Assembly: GCA_041655955.1 (NCBI GenBank)
Contig: JBBAEN010000001.1
Span: 248,001-312,000 of the forward strand
From: Micavibrio_A sp041655955
GTDB taxonomy: Bacteria > Pseudomonadota > Alphaproteobacteria > Micavibrionales > Micavibrionaceae
Direction: 5' to 3'
DNA length: 64,000 nt
Shown: positions 25,723 through 34,619 of the stretch, one piece after another
Layout: each line of letters opens with the position of its first letter
How positions within the stretch are numbered: position 1 is the stretch's first letter
Notes under the pieces: generated by a model
What the model was told of the DNA's origin: nothing
Seen by the model: the letters and a program-made list of their open reading frames with translations, nothing else
Database searches by the model: none
Program-made: the position numbers and the translations under genes

Positions 25723-26985
25723 ATGATGGAAGAACAGCTTTTAACGATAACCGCTATAGGGGCCTCCGGCGACGGTATCGCGCGCGGCGTGGGCGGGGAG
25801 CCGATCTTTGTTCCCTTCGCTGTGCGGGGCGACATTGTCCGCGCGGAAATACTGCGCGGCCCAAAAGGCGCCTTGCGGGGAAAAATCCTTGTCCTGGAAC
25901 AGGCAGGCCCGGATCGCGCCGCGTCGCCTTGCAGGCATTTCGGGGTCTGCGGCGGCTGTTCGCTCCAACATATGACAGAGGATGCCTACCGCGCCTTTAA
26001 AAAAACGGCGGTGACGGATGTTTTGGAGAAGGCGGGCATAGCCGTTCCGCAAAATGTGGAATGTATCTTCATTCCCCCCGGAACGCGCCGCCGTGCGAAT
26101 TTCGCGGCGCGGATTGTCAAGGGGAAAGCCATTATCGGTTTCCATGAAAGGAAATCTGAAAATATCCGCGATGTGCCGGATTGTCTTTTGATAACGGAAG
26201 ATGTGCGCGAAGTGATGGAGGGGATGCGCGGCTTCCTGCCCGTCATCGCCGGAATCGGCGGGGCGAAGATGGATGTGCTGGTGCAATGCGCGGGCGGTGA
26301 GCGGGAGGTCGGGCTGACCGGAAAAATTGCGCCGGGATGGGAGGCGCAGCAGGCGCTCTCTGACGCGCTGCGCACCCTTGGATTGGCGCGCATCTCTTTG
26401 CGGGCGCGTGATTATGAAGCATATGAAATCCTGCTGGAAGCGAAGCCTTATTCCATGGCGTTCGATTCGCTTGTAGTGAATCTTGCGCCGGGAGCTTTTT
26501 TACAGCCCGCCGCGGAAGGCGAGCGCGCCCTCGCCGAGTGTGTCATGAATGGCGTGGGTGACGCGTCATGCATCGCCGATCTGTTTTGCGGCAATGGAAC
26601 ATTCACGGGGCCTCTCATGGGCCGTGCGGAAAAACTCATCGCCGCCGATTTTGCGCCGGATGCTATCCGCTCCTTGCAAAAAGCGGGCGTCAATGCGCAG
26701 TTGAGAAATCTTTTCAAAGACCCGCTGACGGCGGAGAAGCTTGGGGGATATGACTGCGCCGTTATCGACCCGCCGCGGGCGGGCGCAAGGGCGCAGGTGC
26801 AAGAGCTTGCCCGAAGCCACGTGCCGCGCATCGTCTATATATCATGCTCGGCAAAAAGCTTTGCCGCCGATGCCGCGCTTTTGCTGGAGGCCGGCTTTGC
26901 CCTTGAAAAACTGACGGTCGTCGATCAGTTTACATGGTCGGTTCATACGGAGCTGGCGGGGGTTTTTACACGCAAAGCTGTTTAA
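25723..26985 (+). CDS. TrmA/RlmD-family 23S rRNA or tRNA (uracil-5)-methyltransferase
   Basis: SAM-dependent enzyme of about 420 residues that methylates C5 of a uridine in RNA. It has an N-terminal TRAM-like domain (GASGDGIAR), a [4Fe-4S] cysteine set (CRHFGVCGGC at 70-79 plus VPDC), the SAM motif ADLFCGNGTFTGPL, VIDPPRAGA, and the nucleophilic cysteine in VYISCSAKS. The iron-sulphur set indicates the RlmC/RlmD side of the family. The exact target uridine cannot be assigned. An ATG at 25705 is an alternative start; neither start has a good ribosome-binding site. Confidence 0.88.
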   Translation: MMEEQLLTITAIGASGDGIARGVGGEPIFVPFAVRGDIVRAEILRGPKGALRGKILVLEQAGPDRAASPCRHFGVCGGCSLQHMTEDAYRAFKKTAVTDVLEKAGIAVPQNVECIFIPPGTRRRANFAARIVKGKAIIGFHERKSENIRDVPDCLLITEDVREVMEGMRGFLPVIAGIGGAKMDVLVQCAGGEREVGLTGKIAPGWEAQQALSDALRTLGLARISLRARDYEAYEILLEAKPYSMAFDSLVVNLAPGAFLQPAAEGERALAECVMNGVGDASCIADLFCGNGTFTGPLMGRAEKLIAADFAPDAIRSLQKAGVNAQLRNLFKDPLTAEKLGGYDCAVIDPPRAGARAQVQELARSHVPRIVYISCSAKSFAADAALLLEAGFALEKLTVVDQFTWSVHTELAGVFTRKAV

Positions 26986-27022
26986 TGGACGGATCCTTTC
27001 ATTTGCGGCATAATGGTAAAAG

Positions 27023-28018
27023 ATGAGAGCGCCACCCGTTCAGACAAAATTTACCACGATGATGGATTGTGATTATCCGGTCATCGCGGCCCCCATGTTC
27101 CTTGTCAGTAATGAAGAGATGGTCGCCGCTGCGTCCAATGCCGGCGGGATTGGCGCTGCGCCCTCGCTCAACTGGCGCACGACGGAGCAATTCGACGCAG
27201 CGCTTGAAAATATCGACCGGCAGACGGAATGTAATTATGCTGTCAATCTTATCGTCAATAAAAGCAACCGCCGCATGGAGGCGGATCTGGATGTGATCGT
27301 CCGGCACAAAACCGCGATGGTGATAACCTCCCTTGGCAATCCGCAGCCCGTGATTGACGCCGTCCATTCTTATGGCGGCAAGGTTTTTTGTGACGTGATT
27401 GATTTGAAATATGCGCTGAAGGTGCAAGAACAGGGCGCGGACGGCGTTATTGCCGTATCAAGCGGCGCGGGGGGCCATGCGGGGCCTGTATCGCCGCTCG
27501 TCCTGATTCCGTATCTGAAGGAAAAGCTCTCTATACCCGTCATTGCCGCGGGCGGGATTGCGACGGGGCGGCAAATGCTGGCGGCGCTCGTGCTTGGCGC
27601 GGATGCGGTGCAAATCGGCACGCGCTTTATCGCCAGTACGGAAGCCATGGTCGCGGCCGATTACAAACAGGCGATTTTAAAGGCGGGGCCGGAAGATATC
27701 GTCCTGACCCGCCGCATATCGGGAACGCCCGCCGCCGTCATCAACACGCCCTTTATCCAAAAGGCCGGGCTTGATTTGCCGCCCCTGGAAAAATTCCTGC
27801 GCGGGAACAGATTTACCGGAAAATATGCCAAGCTCCTGCGCTATCTTCAGGGGACGCGCGCGCTGGAAGAGAGCGCCGCGGGGGGCAGGGTCACGTGGAA
27901 AACCGTCTGGAGCGCGGGGCAGGGGGTCGGGCTTATCCATGACATCAAGCCGACGGCCTCTATCATAGAAACCCTGATGCGCGAATATTGGGAGGCGCGG
28001 GAATCTATCGGGCAATAG
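27023..28018 (+). CDS. Nitronate monooxygenase (2-nitropropane dioxygenase family)
   Basis: FMN-dependent TIM-barrel enzyme that oxidises alkyl nitronates. The 331-residue protein contains YPVIAAPMFLVSNEEMVAAASNAGGIG at the N-terminus, VSSGAGGHAGP with the catalytic histidine, PVIAAGGIATGRQ and GADAVQIGTRFIAS, the FMN phosphate site. Length and motifs fit class I enzymes. It follows the RNA methyltransferase by 37 bases on the same strand, but no functional tie is obvious. Confidence 0.9.
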   Translation: MRAPPVQTKFTTMMDCDYPVIAAPMFLVSNEEMVAAASNAGGIGAAPSLNWRTTEQFDAALENIDRQTECNYAVNLIVNKSNRRMEADLDVIVRHKTAMVITSLGNPQPVIDAVHSYGGKVFCDVIDLKYALKVQEQGADGVIAVSSGAGGHAGPVSPLVLIPYLKEKLSIPVIAAGGIATGRQMLAALVLGADAVQIGTRFIASTEAMVAADYKQAILKAGPEDIVLTRRISGTPAAVINTPFIQKAGLDLPPLEKFLRGNRFTGKYAKLLRYLQGTRALEESAAGGRVTWKTVWSAGQGVGLIHDIKPTASIIETLMREYWEARESIGQ

Positions 28019-28082
28019 CCGCTATTTTATCCTTTTGCCGGATCTTGTTGACATATTATAAAATCTGCTTCTAGCTACCCTT

Positions 28083-28541
28083 ATGAAGTATGATTTTTTG
28101 CTTAGTAGCGCTGAAGACAGGGATAAGGTATATCCGCCCGTTTTCTATGAGTTATATGCCGATATTACCGATATTCTCTATATCGGCAGTAGGGACGCCG
28201 CCTATGAATTCATCAATGGCGAGAGGTGCTATGATATGAAGGAAGAGATGCTGGAGCTTTTGTCCTTTGTCGACAGCGCTTCCTTTGGATATATCGAAGA
28301 CATGGCCGAAGATTTGATAGAGCGCGTGCGGCTTCATCATGAAGAAATGTTCAACGGGAGCAACGCGCCCCATGCCGTCATGAATGATGATATGGATGAC
28401 GGGGATATGGATTCCATCGTTGTCAGCCTGCAGGAATATATGCCGCAAATCTGCACGGTCATCCTTGAAGCGCTTATGGGGCTTGAGGAAGAGGACAGGC
28501 CTATCCAATGGAGCGATTGCCGCCCCGCACCGAAAGTCTAG
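28083..28541 (+). CDS. Hypothetical acidic protein
   Basis: I do not recognise this 152-residue protein. It is strongly acidic, with clusters such as NDDMDDGDMD and LEEEDRP, and seems largely helical with no membrane span or signal. The sequence reads as a soluble adaptor-like protein. It stands alone between the nitronate monooxygenase gene and the convergent lipoprotein gene. A short imperfect tandem repeat (GCGGACAATCC, twice) follows it at about 28557-28581. Confidence 0.6.
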   Translation: MKYDFLLSSAEDRDKVYPPVFYELYADITDILYIGSRDAAYEFINGERCYDMKEEMLELLSFVDSASFGYIEDMAEDLIERVRLHHEEMFNGSNAPHAVMNDDMDDGDMDSIVVSLQEYMPQICTVILEALMGLEEEDRPIQWSDCRPAPKV

Positions 28542-28634
28542 GCCGGCAATAATGCCGCGGACAATCCTGCGGACAATCCCGCCAAATGATATGCGGAAAA
28601 TACGGGCAAGGCGCGGGCGGGAGCCTGCCGGCGC

Positions 28635-29111
28635 TTAGCGGTTGACGCCGCCGGCTGTGGTCGCCGCGTTGTTCTTGGCGTTATTGTTAAAGCGCCCGAC
28701 ATTGCCGATAAGCTGTTCCATCACCGTGATGTCGTTGCCGCTGGTGGGGGTTTTTCGGCGGACGCGGGGGACGTTCATCATTTCCGAATCGATTTCTTCT
28801 ATCACATCGACGGTGCCGTCTTCGGTAAAGGCGACGACGACGACTTTCTTATCGACGACCTTGGGATCGAAAATGCCGCGTTTTTCGGTTTTCTGGCCGA
28901 GATAATACCAGACATCCTCGTCAAACGGAGCCTTGGTCGTGGGGGAGCCGAGCGATTGCAGGACGTTCGTGCGCGTGCTGACGCCGGGGACGATCTCGGC
29001 CATGCGGTAATCTTCGACGATATTGCCGCGCGTCGCTTGCATCGGGGTGCAGGCGGCAAGGCCGGCGCCGCCAAGGACGGAGAGTAAAAGGCAAAGATTG
29101 AACGTCTTCAT
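28635..29111 (-). CDS. SmpA/OmlA (BamE-family) outer-membrane lipoprotein
   Basis: A 158-residue lipoprotein. The signal peptide ends with the lipobox LAAC, giving a lipidated cysteine at residue 21. The domain includes VPGVSTRTNVLQSLGSPTTKAPFDEDVWYYLGQ, the BamE/SmpA pattern, then VVVVAFTEDGTV. BamE helps the BAM complex assemble outer-membrane proteins. An alphaproteobacterial C-terminal tail follows, rich in N and A. It is divergent from the cytochrome chaperone gene. Confidence 0.88.
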   Translation of the reverse strand: MKTFNLCLLLSVLGGAGLAACTPMQATRGNIVEDYRMAEIVPGVSTRTNVLQSLGSPTTKAPFDEDVWYYLGQKTEKRGIFDPKVVDKKVVVVAFTEDGTVDVIEEIDSEMMNVPRVRRKTPTSGNDITVMEQLIGNVGRFNNNAKNNAATTAGGVNR

Positions 29112-29175
29112 TGCGAAATTCCTGCAAAATCCTGTATATGGGCCTTGTATATAAACAAATTACGGCAAAAAGGCG

Positions 29176-29745
29176 ATGTTTTTCAAATGGGCGAGAACCC
29201 GCGCGCACCGGAAACGGGCGGCGGCGCAATTATATCAAACGGCGCTGGCGCAGTCCAGAGAGCCAGTATTCTACCGCGATTACGGCGTGGCCGATACGAT
29301 GGACGGGCGTTTTGACATGCTCGGTTTCCATGCCGCCCTTATCATGGAGGGCCTCCGGCCCTATGGGCGGGAAGGACGCGCGCTGGCGCAGGCGCTCTTC
29401 GACAAGCTGTTCCGCGAGGTGGAATTTGCCTTGCGCGAATCCGGCGTCGGCGATCTCGGCGTTCCAAAACATATGGGCCGGATGATGCGCGCTTTTAACG
29501 GGCGGGCGCATGCCTATCACGAAGCGCTGGCGGGCAGGGACGTGGAAGCACTGGAAAAAGCCCTCGCCCGCAATATCTACCGTGATGATACCGCTACGGA
29601 GCAGGCGGGCGCGCTTGCAAAATACGGTTTTGAGGCGATGATAAGGCTGGAGCCGGTGCTGGCGGCGCTCTTTGCAAAGGGCGCGCCCGGGCAAGCTGCG
29701 CAAGAGAATGCGCAAGAGCAAGAGAAGGAGAAGCGGTATGGTTAA
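29176..29745 (+). CDS. Ubiquinol-cytochrome c chaperone family (CBP3-like) protein
   Basis: A 189-residue protein. The central region FYRDYGVADTMDGRFDMLGFHAALIM, then DKLFREVEFALRESGVGDLGVPKHMGRMMRAFNGRAHAYHEAL, is the CBP3/UQCC1 pattern. This family supports assembly of cytochrome bc1. A glutamate-rich tail (AQEQEKEKRYG) ends the protein and overlaps the next gene by eight bases, so the pair is likely translationally coupled. The same pairing with DUF177 occurs widely in alphaproteobacteria. Confidence 0.85.
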   Translation: MFFKWARTRAHRKRAAAQLYQTALAQSREPVFYRDYGVADTMDGRFDMLGFHAALIMEGLRPYGREGRALAQALFDKLFREVEFALRESGVGDLGVPKHMGRMMRAFNGRAHAYHEALAGRDVEALEKALARNIYRDDTATEQAGALAKYGFEAMIRLEPVLAALFAKGAPGQAAQENAQEQEKEKRYG

Positions 29746-30331
29746 AAACTACAACAAGGCGACACAGGCGGAATGGCCGTATCCCGTTGCGGTTGACGAG
29801 CTTGAGAGCGGCCCGCGTACCTATCATTTCGAGGCGGACGAGCGCGAGCGGATCGATCTGGCGCGCCGTTATGGCGTCCCGTCCATCGAGCGGGCGGAAG
29901 CGACGGTTACGCTCCAGCCCGTCGGCGGCGGTACCATTCAGGCTATGGGAACGGTCGTGGCCGATGTGACCCAGTCTTGCGTCATCACGCTCGAACCCAT
30001 CAGCTCGCGCATTGAAGAAGCGTTCGAGGGCTGGTTCGGCGATAAATCCAAGGCCGTGTCCTTTGCCCGCGCCCGCAATGAGCGCGAAGCCCGCAAGGGG
30101 TATGTCGAATGTGAGATATTGGAAGAAAGCGTTGATCCCGAACCCGTTATCGGCGGCAAGGTCGATATCGGGGAGCTGGCGGCCCAGTATCTTTCGCTGG
30201 CGCTTGATTCCTATCCGCATCTGCCGGGGGCCGAGGCCGCCTATGCCGCGCATAAGCCGGGCGACGAGGCGGGGGCCTCTTTGCGCAAAAGCCCGTTCGA
30301 GGCGCTGAAGGACTGGAAGGAAAAGCGTTGA
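29738..30331 (+). CDS. YceD family (DUF177) protein
   Basis: A 197-residue protein that starts at the ATG at 29738. The motif VVADVTQSCVITLEPI and the later acidic IGELAAQYLSLALDSYP segment with the C-terminal RKSPFEALKDWKEKR are typical of YceD/DUF177. YceD proteins are usually encoded before rpmF and plsX, as here, and have been linked to 23S rRNA processing in plants and to fatty acid/ribosome gene operons. The precise role is unknown. Confidence 0.86.
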   Translation: MVKNYNKATQAEWPYPVAVDELESGPRTYHFEADERERIDLARRYGVPSIERAEATVTLQPVGGGTIQAMGTVVADVTQSCVITLEPISSRIEEAFEGWFGDKSKAVSFARARNEREARKGYVECEILEESVDPEPVIGGKVDIGELAAQYLSLALDSYPHLPGAEAAYAAHKPGDEAGASLRKSPFEALKDWKEKR

Positions 30332-30500
30332 TTGTGATATCTTGCTGTTTTGTAACGATAAAATAGATGTTTTTCCGCTTGCGCCGCCCGGCCCGCATAA
30401 AGGGATGCCGTATAAAGGGGCGGACATAATCTTTTCCTTGCGCTTTTTGCCGATATTCGGTATCACGGGCGCCGGAATTCATAGTTAAAGGAAGACGACC

Positions 30501-30680
30501 ATGGCAGTACCAAAGAAGAAAACGAGCAAATCAAAGCGCAACATGCGCCGCTCCCACCACGCCCTGACGCCGACGAACTGGAGCGAGGATGCAAGCTCCG
30601 GCGAAGCCGTCCGCCGTCACCATGTTGACCTGAAGACCGGCATGTATAAAGGCCGCCAGGTTCTCGAAGCACGCGATTGA
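30501..30680 (+). CDS. rpmF: 50S ribosomal protein L32
   Basis: A 59-residue large-subunit protein, too short for many gene finders. It begins MAVPKKKTSKSKRNMRRSHH and includes CH-free SPTNWSEDASSGE-like and HHVDLKTGMYKGRQVL segments. The zinc-binding cysteines of L32 found in some bacteria are absent. AAAGGAAG lies about ten bases upstream. The yceD-rpmF-plsX-fabH order is the standard arrangement linking ribosome and lipid genes. Confidence 0.95.
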   Translation: MAVPKKKTSKSKRNMRRSHHALTPTNWSEDASSGEAVRRHHVDLKTGMYKGRQVLEARD

Positions 30681-30686
30681 TTGACA
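30681..30686 (+). promoter_or_regulatory. TTGACA -35-like element before plsX
   Basis: A perfect TTGACA directly follows the rpmF stop codon. No good -10 box lies 16-18 bases downstream (GAATCT at 30704), so this is a weak candidate for a plsX-fabH promoter. Confidence 0.35.
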
Positions 30687-30696
30687 AACGCACCAC

Positions 30697-30755
30697 AAGT
30701 TGCGAATCTCGGAATGGCATTAACTGTTAATCCAGATTCGCAGCTTTTTATTTTT
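30697..30755 (+). terminator. Long-stem terminator or attenuator after rpmF
   Basis: The arm 30697-30709 pairs with 30734-30746 for 13 positions with one T-G wobble. The loop can fold further (ATTAA with TTAAT), and T runs follow. It likely ends or reduces transcription between rpmF and plsX. Confidence 0.72.
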
Positions 30756-30766
30756 AGCTATCTCTC

Positions 30767-31867
30767 ATGACATATGATCAGACAATTGCCCTTGACGCCA
30801 TGGGTGGAGATCACGGGCCCGAAGTGATCGTTCCGGGCGCGGCAAAAGCCCTGTCGAAAATCGCGGGAACGCGGTTTATCTTTTTCGGCGACGAGGCCGC
30901 CATTGCGCCGGTTCTCGATAAATTCCCCGCGCTGAAGAAAGTCAGCGAGATTGCCCACACCGATAAAAAAATTTCCAGCTCGGAAAAACCGTCCGCCGCC
31001 GTCCGCCACAGCAAGGGCACGTCGATGCGGCTTGCGATCGAGGCGGTGCAAAGCGGCAGGGCGGACAGCGCCGTATCCGCGGGCAACACGGGCGCTTTGA
31101 TGGCGCTTTCAAAAATGATCCTGAAAACATTGCCCGGAATCGATCGCCCCGCGATAGCGAGCCTTATCCCGACCCGCAACGGTTCGACGGTAATGCTCGA
31201 TCTCGGCGCTAATCTTGAATGCGATGCCGAAGTGCTGGTGCAGTTCGCGATGCTCGGCTCCACCTATGCGCGCGTGGTGCGCGGGATCGAGGTTCCGAGC
31301 GTCGGGCTTTTGAACGTCGGAACCGAAGATATGAAGGGGCATGAGGAAGTGCGCACGGCCTCCGCGATTTTATCGTCGGTCAAATTCCGCGGCACCTATC
31401 ACGGCTTTATCGAAGGCAATGACATCACAAAAGGCACGGTCGATGTGGTGGTGACTGATGGCTTTACCGGCAATGTCGCGCTCAAGACGATCGAGGGCGT
31501 GGGCAAACTTACCGCGAATTTCCTGAAAGATGCTTTTAAATCATCGCCCTTCGCGCTTATCGGTTATGTGTTCGCCAGCGGCGCGATGAGCAAGCTGAAA
31601 GACAGGCTGAACCCGTCGCGCTATAATGGCGGCATGTTTCTGGGACTAAACGGCGTCGCCGTCAAAAGCCATGGCGGAAGCGATATAGAAGGGACGGCGA
31701 ACGCCATCCTCGTCGCCGCCAATCTTGTCCATAACGGGTTTAACAAGCGCGTCGCCGCCGAAATCGAAAAAGTAATGGCGCAGGCGCAAGACGTTATTAT
31801 CGAACAGGGGGCGGGCGGCAAAAACGGCGCAGCGCCGGCCCATAACGGGAGCGTTATCGGCGCATGA
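30767..31867 (+). CDS. plsX: Phosphate acyltransferase PlsX
   Basis: Makes acyl-phosphate from acyl-ACP for phospholipid synthesis. The 366-residue protein begins with IALDAMGGDHGPE and has SAVSAGNTGALMALSK, LDLGAN, LLNVGTED, GNDITKGTVDVVVTDGFTGNVALKTIEG and GLNGVAVKSHG. These define PlsX. Its stop codon overlaps the fabH start (ATGA), so the two are coupled. The C-terminal tail is slightly longer than E. coli PlsX. Confidence 0.97.
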   Translation: MTYDQTIALDAMGGDHGPEVIVPGAAKALSKIAGTRFIFFGDEAAIAPVLDKFPALKKVSEIAHTDKKISSSEKPSAAVRHSKGTSMRLAIEAVQSGRADSAVSAGNTGALMALSKMILKTLPGIDRPAIASLIPTRNGSTVMLDLGANLECDAEVLVQFAMLGSTYARVVRGIEVPSVGLLNVGTEDMKGHEEVRTASAILSSVKFRGTYHGFIEGNDITKGTVDVVVTDGFTGNVALKTIEGVGKLTANFLKDAFKSSPFALIGYVFASGAMSKLKDRLNPSRYNGGMFLGLNGVAVKSHGGSDIEGTANAILVAANLVHNGFNKRVAAEIEKVMAQAQDVIIEQGAGGKNGAAPAHNGSVIGA

Positions 31868-32847
31868 CAATTCGCAAAGCCTTTATAACCGGAACGGGTT
31901 CCTACCTGCCGGAAAAAATCCTGACCAACAAGGATCTGGAAAAACTCGTCGATACGTCCGACGAATGGATCGTCCAGCGCAGCGGGATCGAGCTGCGCCA
32001 TATTGCCGCAGACAATGAAACGGTCACGGATATGGCGGTCGCCGCCGCGCGCCGTGCAATGGAATCGGCAGGCATCCGCGCCGACCAGATTGACGGGATT
32101 ATCGTCGCCACGACGACGCCGGACGCGACTTTCCCGGCGGTTGCGGTCAAGGTTCAGGCGGCGCTCGGAATCGGTGCATGCCCCGCTTTTGACGTGCAGG
32201 CGGTCTGTTCCGGCTTCGTCTATGCGCTCAGCACGGCGAACGCCTATATCCGCACGGGGCTTGCGAGCCGCATGCTTGTCATCGGTGCCGAGAAAATGTC
32301 TTCCATCGTCGATTGGAGCGACCGCGGCACATGCGTCCTCTTTGCCGACGGTGCGGGCGCGGTGGTGGTGGAGGCGCGCGATGCGCCGGACGATGAAGGG
32401 CTTGAGGGGCAGGGAATCCATTCCACGCATCTTTACGCAAACGGCGAGGGACGCGACATGCTCTATGTCGATGGCGGCGCCTCGACGACCGGAACGGCGG
32501 GCCATATCCGCATGCAGGGGCGCGAGGTGTTTAAATATGCCGTGACCTATCTTGCCGAAATCGTCGCCGAAGTTCTGGCGCAAAACCGCATCCATCCGGA
32601 CGAAATCGACTGGCTGGTGCCGCATCAGGCCAATATCCGCATCATCGAATCGACCGCCAAAAAGCTCGACATGCCGATGGAGCGGGTGGTCGTGACCATC
32701 AACCGCCACGGCAACACTTCGGCGGCCTCCATTCCGCTGGCGCTGGACGAAGCGGTGCGCGATGGCCGGATTCAGCGCGGCCACATGGTTCTGACCGAAG
32801 CCATGGGCGGCGGATTTACCTGGGGCGCGGTTCTTTTCCGTTATTAA
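31864..32847 (+). CDS. fabH: Beta-ketoacyl-ACP synthase III
   Basis: Starts fatty acid chains by condensing acetyl-CoA with malonyl-ACP. The 327-residue protein has the catalytic triad Cys115 (VQAVCSGF), a histidine in PHQANIRI and an asparagine in NRHGNTSAAS, and the N-terminal GTGSYLPEKILTN and DEWIVQRSGI motifs. It ends in GGGFTWGAVLFRY as FabH proteins do. It overlaps plsX by four bases and precedes ihfA. Confidence 0.97.
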   Translation: MTIRKAFITGTGSYLPEKILTNKDLEKLVDTSDEWIVQRSGIELRHIAADNETVTDMAVAAARRAMESAGIRADQIDGIIVATTTPDATFPAVAVKVQAALGIGACPAFDVQAVCSGFVYALSTANAYIRTGLASRMLVIGAEKMSSIVDWSDRGTCVLFADGAGAVVVEARDAPDDEGLEGQGIHSTHLYANGEGRDMLYVDGGASTTGTAGHIRMQGREVFKYAVTYLAEIVAEVLAQNRIHPDEIDWLVPHQANIRIIESTAKKLDMPMERVVVTINRHGNTSAASIPLALDEAVRDGRIQRGHMVLTEAMGGGFTWGAVLFRY

Positions 32848-32944
32848 CCCTTTCCTTTTACTGGATAATTTTTATCTCCTTTCTTGACCCTTTGTTTTCA
32901 AAGGGTTACAATGGTTGCCTGTCCAATAAGAAAGGATGCACGCC

Positions 32945-33241
32945 ATGAGCGAACGCACACTGACCCGCGCAGATCTCGCAGAAGCCGTCTACGAACAGGT
33001 GGGCCTGTCCCGCAATGAATCCTCCGATCTTGTCGAACAGGTACTGGACGAGATTATGAACGCATTGATTTCTGGGGAAAACGTGAAGCTTTCTTCGTTC
33101 GGGAGCTTTTCCATTCGCGAAAAAGGTGAGAGGATCGGACGTAACCCAAAAACGGGCGTTGAAGTGCCGATTACACCCCGCCGTGTTCTCGTCTTCAGGG
33201 CATCCCATGTCCTGAAAGACAGGATCAGCAAGGGGGAATAG
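32945..33241 (+). CDS. ihfA: Integration host factor alpha subunit
   Basis: DNA-bending HU/IHF-fold protein. The 98-residue product from the ATG at 32945 has the alpha-subunit order TLTRADLAEAVYEQVGLSRNESSDLVEQVLDEI and the DNA-intercalating arm IGRNPKTGVEVPI. The position between fabH and a MerR-type regulator is the common alphaproteobacterial ihfA arrangement. The terminator hairpin at 33230-33255 overlaps its stop codon. Confidence 0.94.
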   Translation: MSERTLTRADLAEAVYEQVGLSRNESSDLVEQVLDEIMNALISGENVKLSSFGSFSIREKGERIGRNPKTGVEVPITPRRVLVFRASHVLKDRISKGE

Positions 33242-33255
33242 TCGCCCCCTTTTTT
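33230..33255 (+). terminator. Intrinsic terminator overlapping the ihfA stop
   Basis: AAGGGGG at 33230-33236 pairs with CCCCCTT at 33245-33251, and TTTTTT follows. The left arm lies within the last codons of ihfA. Confidence 0.72.
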
Positions 33256-33284
33256 GATCAACTGTTCTTTTTGAAAGAGAAGCC

Positions 33285-33860
33285 ATGAGCAACACGGCAT
33301 ACCGGCAGACCATGTCTTACGATGAACTTCAGACCTCCTACGCGCAAAAAGCGGTTCCCGTAGCGCCCAGGGCGGAGGCGAAACCCGTCCGCAAGGCCGA
33401 TGGCGCTTTCCGCACGATTTCCGAAGTGGCGGACGAACTTGACGTGCCGCAGCATGTCCTGCGTTTCTGGGAAACAAAATTCTCGCAAGTAAAGCCGCTG
33501 AAACGCGGCGGCGGACGCCGTTATTACCGCCCCGAAGACGTGGCGCTTCTGAAGCATATCCACCACCTTCTCTATACGGAAGGCTATACGATCAAGGGCG
33601 CGCAAAAGCTTTTGAAAGGGCAGGGCAAGAACCAGATCGCGGCGCAGGTCTTTGCCGCTGAAGAGGCTGCTGCCTCTCCTCCCGCGCCGCAGCCGAAAAC
33701 AGCAATGCAAGAGGCTCCGGCTAGCGCCGCCGCCGCTACGCAGCAGCAATCCGAACCGGCAAAAGTCTATAATCTTTCCGACCGCCAGCGCAGCGCCCTT
33801 GAAGGCATGCTGGCCGAGTTAAAAGATCTCCGCTCCCTTTTTCCAGAGGAAGCGGCCTGA
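33285..33860 (+). CDS. MerR-family transcriptional regulator
   Basis: A 191-residue regulator. The winged helix is FRTISEVADELDVPQHVLRFWETKFSQVKPLKRGGGRRYYRPEDV (about residues 44-88), then a short dimerisation helix LYTEGYTIKGAQKLL. The C-terminal half is an alanine, proline and glutamine rich linker (about 125-160) and a final leucine-rich helix. No cysteine effector site is seen, so it is not a metal sensor of the classical kind. This gene almost always follows ihfA in alphaproteobacteria; its targets are unknown. Confidence 0.86.
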   Translation: MSNTAYRQTMSYDELQTSYAQKAVPVAPRAEAKPVRKADGAFRTISEVADELDVPQHVLRFWETKFSQVKPLKRGGGRRYYRPEDVALLKHIHHLLYTEGYTIKGAQKLLKGQGKNQIAAQVFAAEEAAASPPAPQPKTAMQEAPASAAAATQQQSEPAKVYNLSDRQRSALEGMLAELKDLRSLFPEEAA

Positions 33861-34009
33861 ACCGCTCCCTCGCTTATTGTTCAGCGCATAATCCCTATGC
33901 CGCCTTTCTTTCATGATTGGCGGCATATTCATGAAAGCGGCTTGGCGGTTACCGCTGGTTAAAAGAAGATTTGACCTGCCGCCGCAAACACGCTATTTCC
34001 ATTCCCAGT

Positions 34010-34086
<77 letters not shown>

Positions 34087-34114
34087 TTTGAAACTGTTTC
34101 GTTTTCAAATATTT

Positions 34115-34152
34115 AGACATTCGCGTTTGATGGTCGCGAGTGTCTTTTTTTT
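34115..34152 (+). terminator. Terminator after tRNA-Pro
   Basis: AGACATTCGCG at 34115-34125 pairs with CGCGAGTGTCT at 34135-34145 with one mismatch, followed by a run of T. Confidence 0.75.
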
Positions 34153-34211
34153 GTCTTTTATGCGATTTTTGTGAACCGTCAGATGGAATGGGAATTATAG
34201 GGGGGACAGCA

Positions 34212-34619
34212 GTGGCTAATAAAAGAAAAAAGCTGACAGTTGTTGATGTAATTGTCGAAGGCTTCAAGGCTGCAGCGCGAGGAGAAAAAGATCTGCCTGC
34301 TTGGATGGAGCATCAGCTTCGTGCCGATCAAGCTGAAAGGGACATAAACGCTTATAGGGAGCTTTTGGGGGAATGGGAACAAGAGTTCAAAGATCGTTAC
34401 GGCAAGGATAGTCAAGAATACAAAGTTCTGGCCGCCGAGAACGAAAAAACAAAAAAGCAATTGGATAAGGATTTAAACGATCTCGATAATCCTCAAACGC
34501 AGATGAAGGCGATTGAGTTCTATCGTTCCATTTGCGCGAAATATAGAAAATTTGAACAGGTTGAGGGAAGTCATGAGTACAAGCAAGTCAAGCTTAGGAG
34601 GGAGCCAGGAATCATATAG
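34212..34619 (+). CDS. Putative antitoxin partner of a zeta-toxin remnant
   Basis: From a GTG at 34212, with GGGGGGA six bases upstream, the protein has 135 residues. It is lysine and glutamate rich, probably an all-helical coiled-coil type, with a basic N-terminus (ANKRKKLTVVDV). It overlaps by 47 bases the reading frame of a zeta-like toxin fragment, the arrangement of a toxin-antitoxin pair. I do not recognise the family. Base composition is more AT-rich than the flanking genes, which suggests acquired DNA. Confidence 0.58.
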   Translation: MANKRKKLTVVDVIVEGFKAAARGEKDLPAWMEHQLRADQAERDINAYRELLGEWEQEFKDRYGKDSQEYKVLAAENEKTKKQLDKDLNDLDNPQTQMKAIEFYRSICAKYRKFEQVEGSHEYKQVKLRREPGII

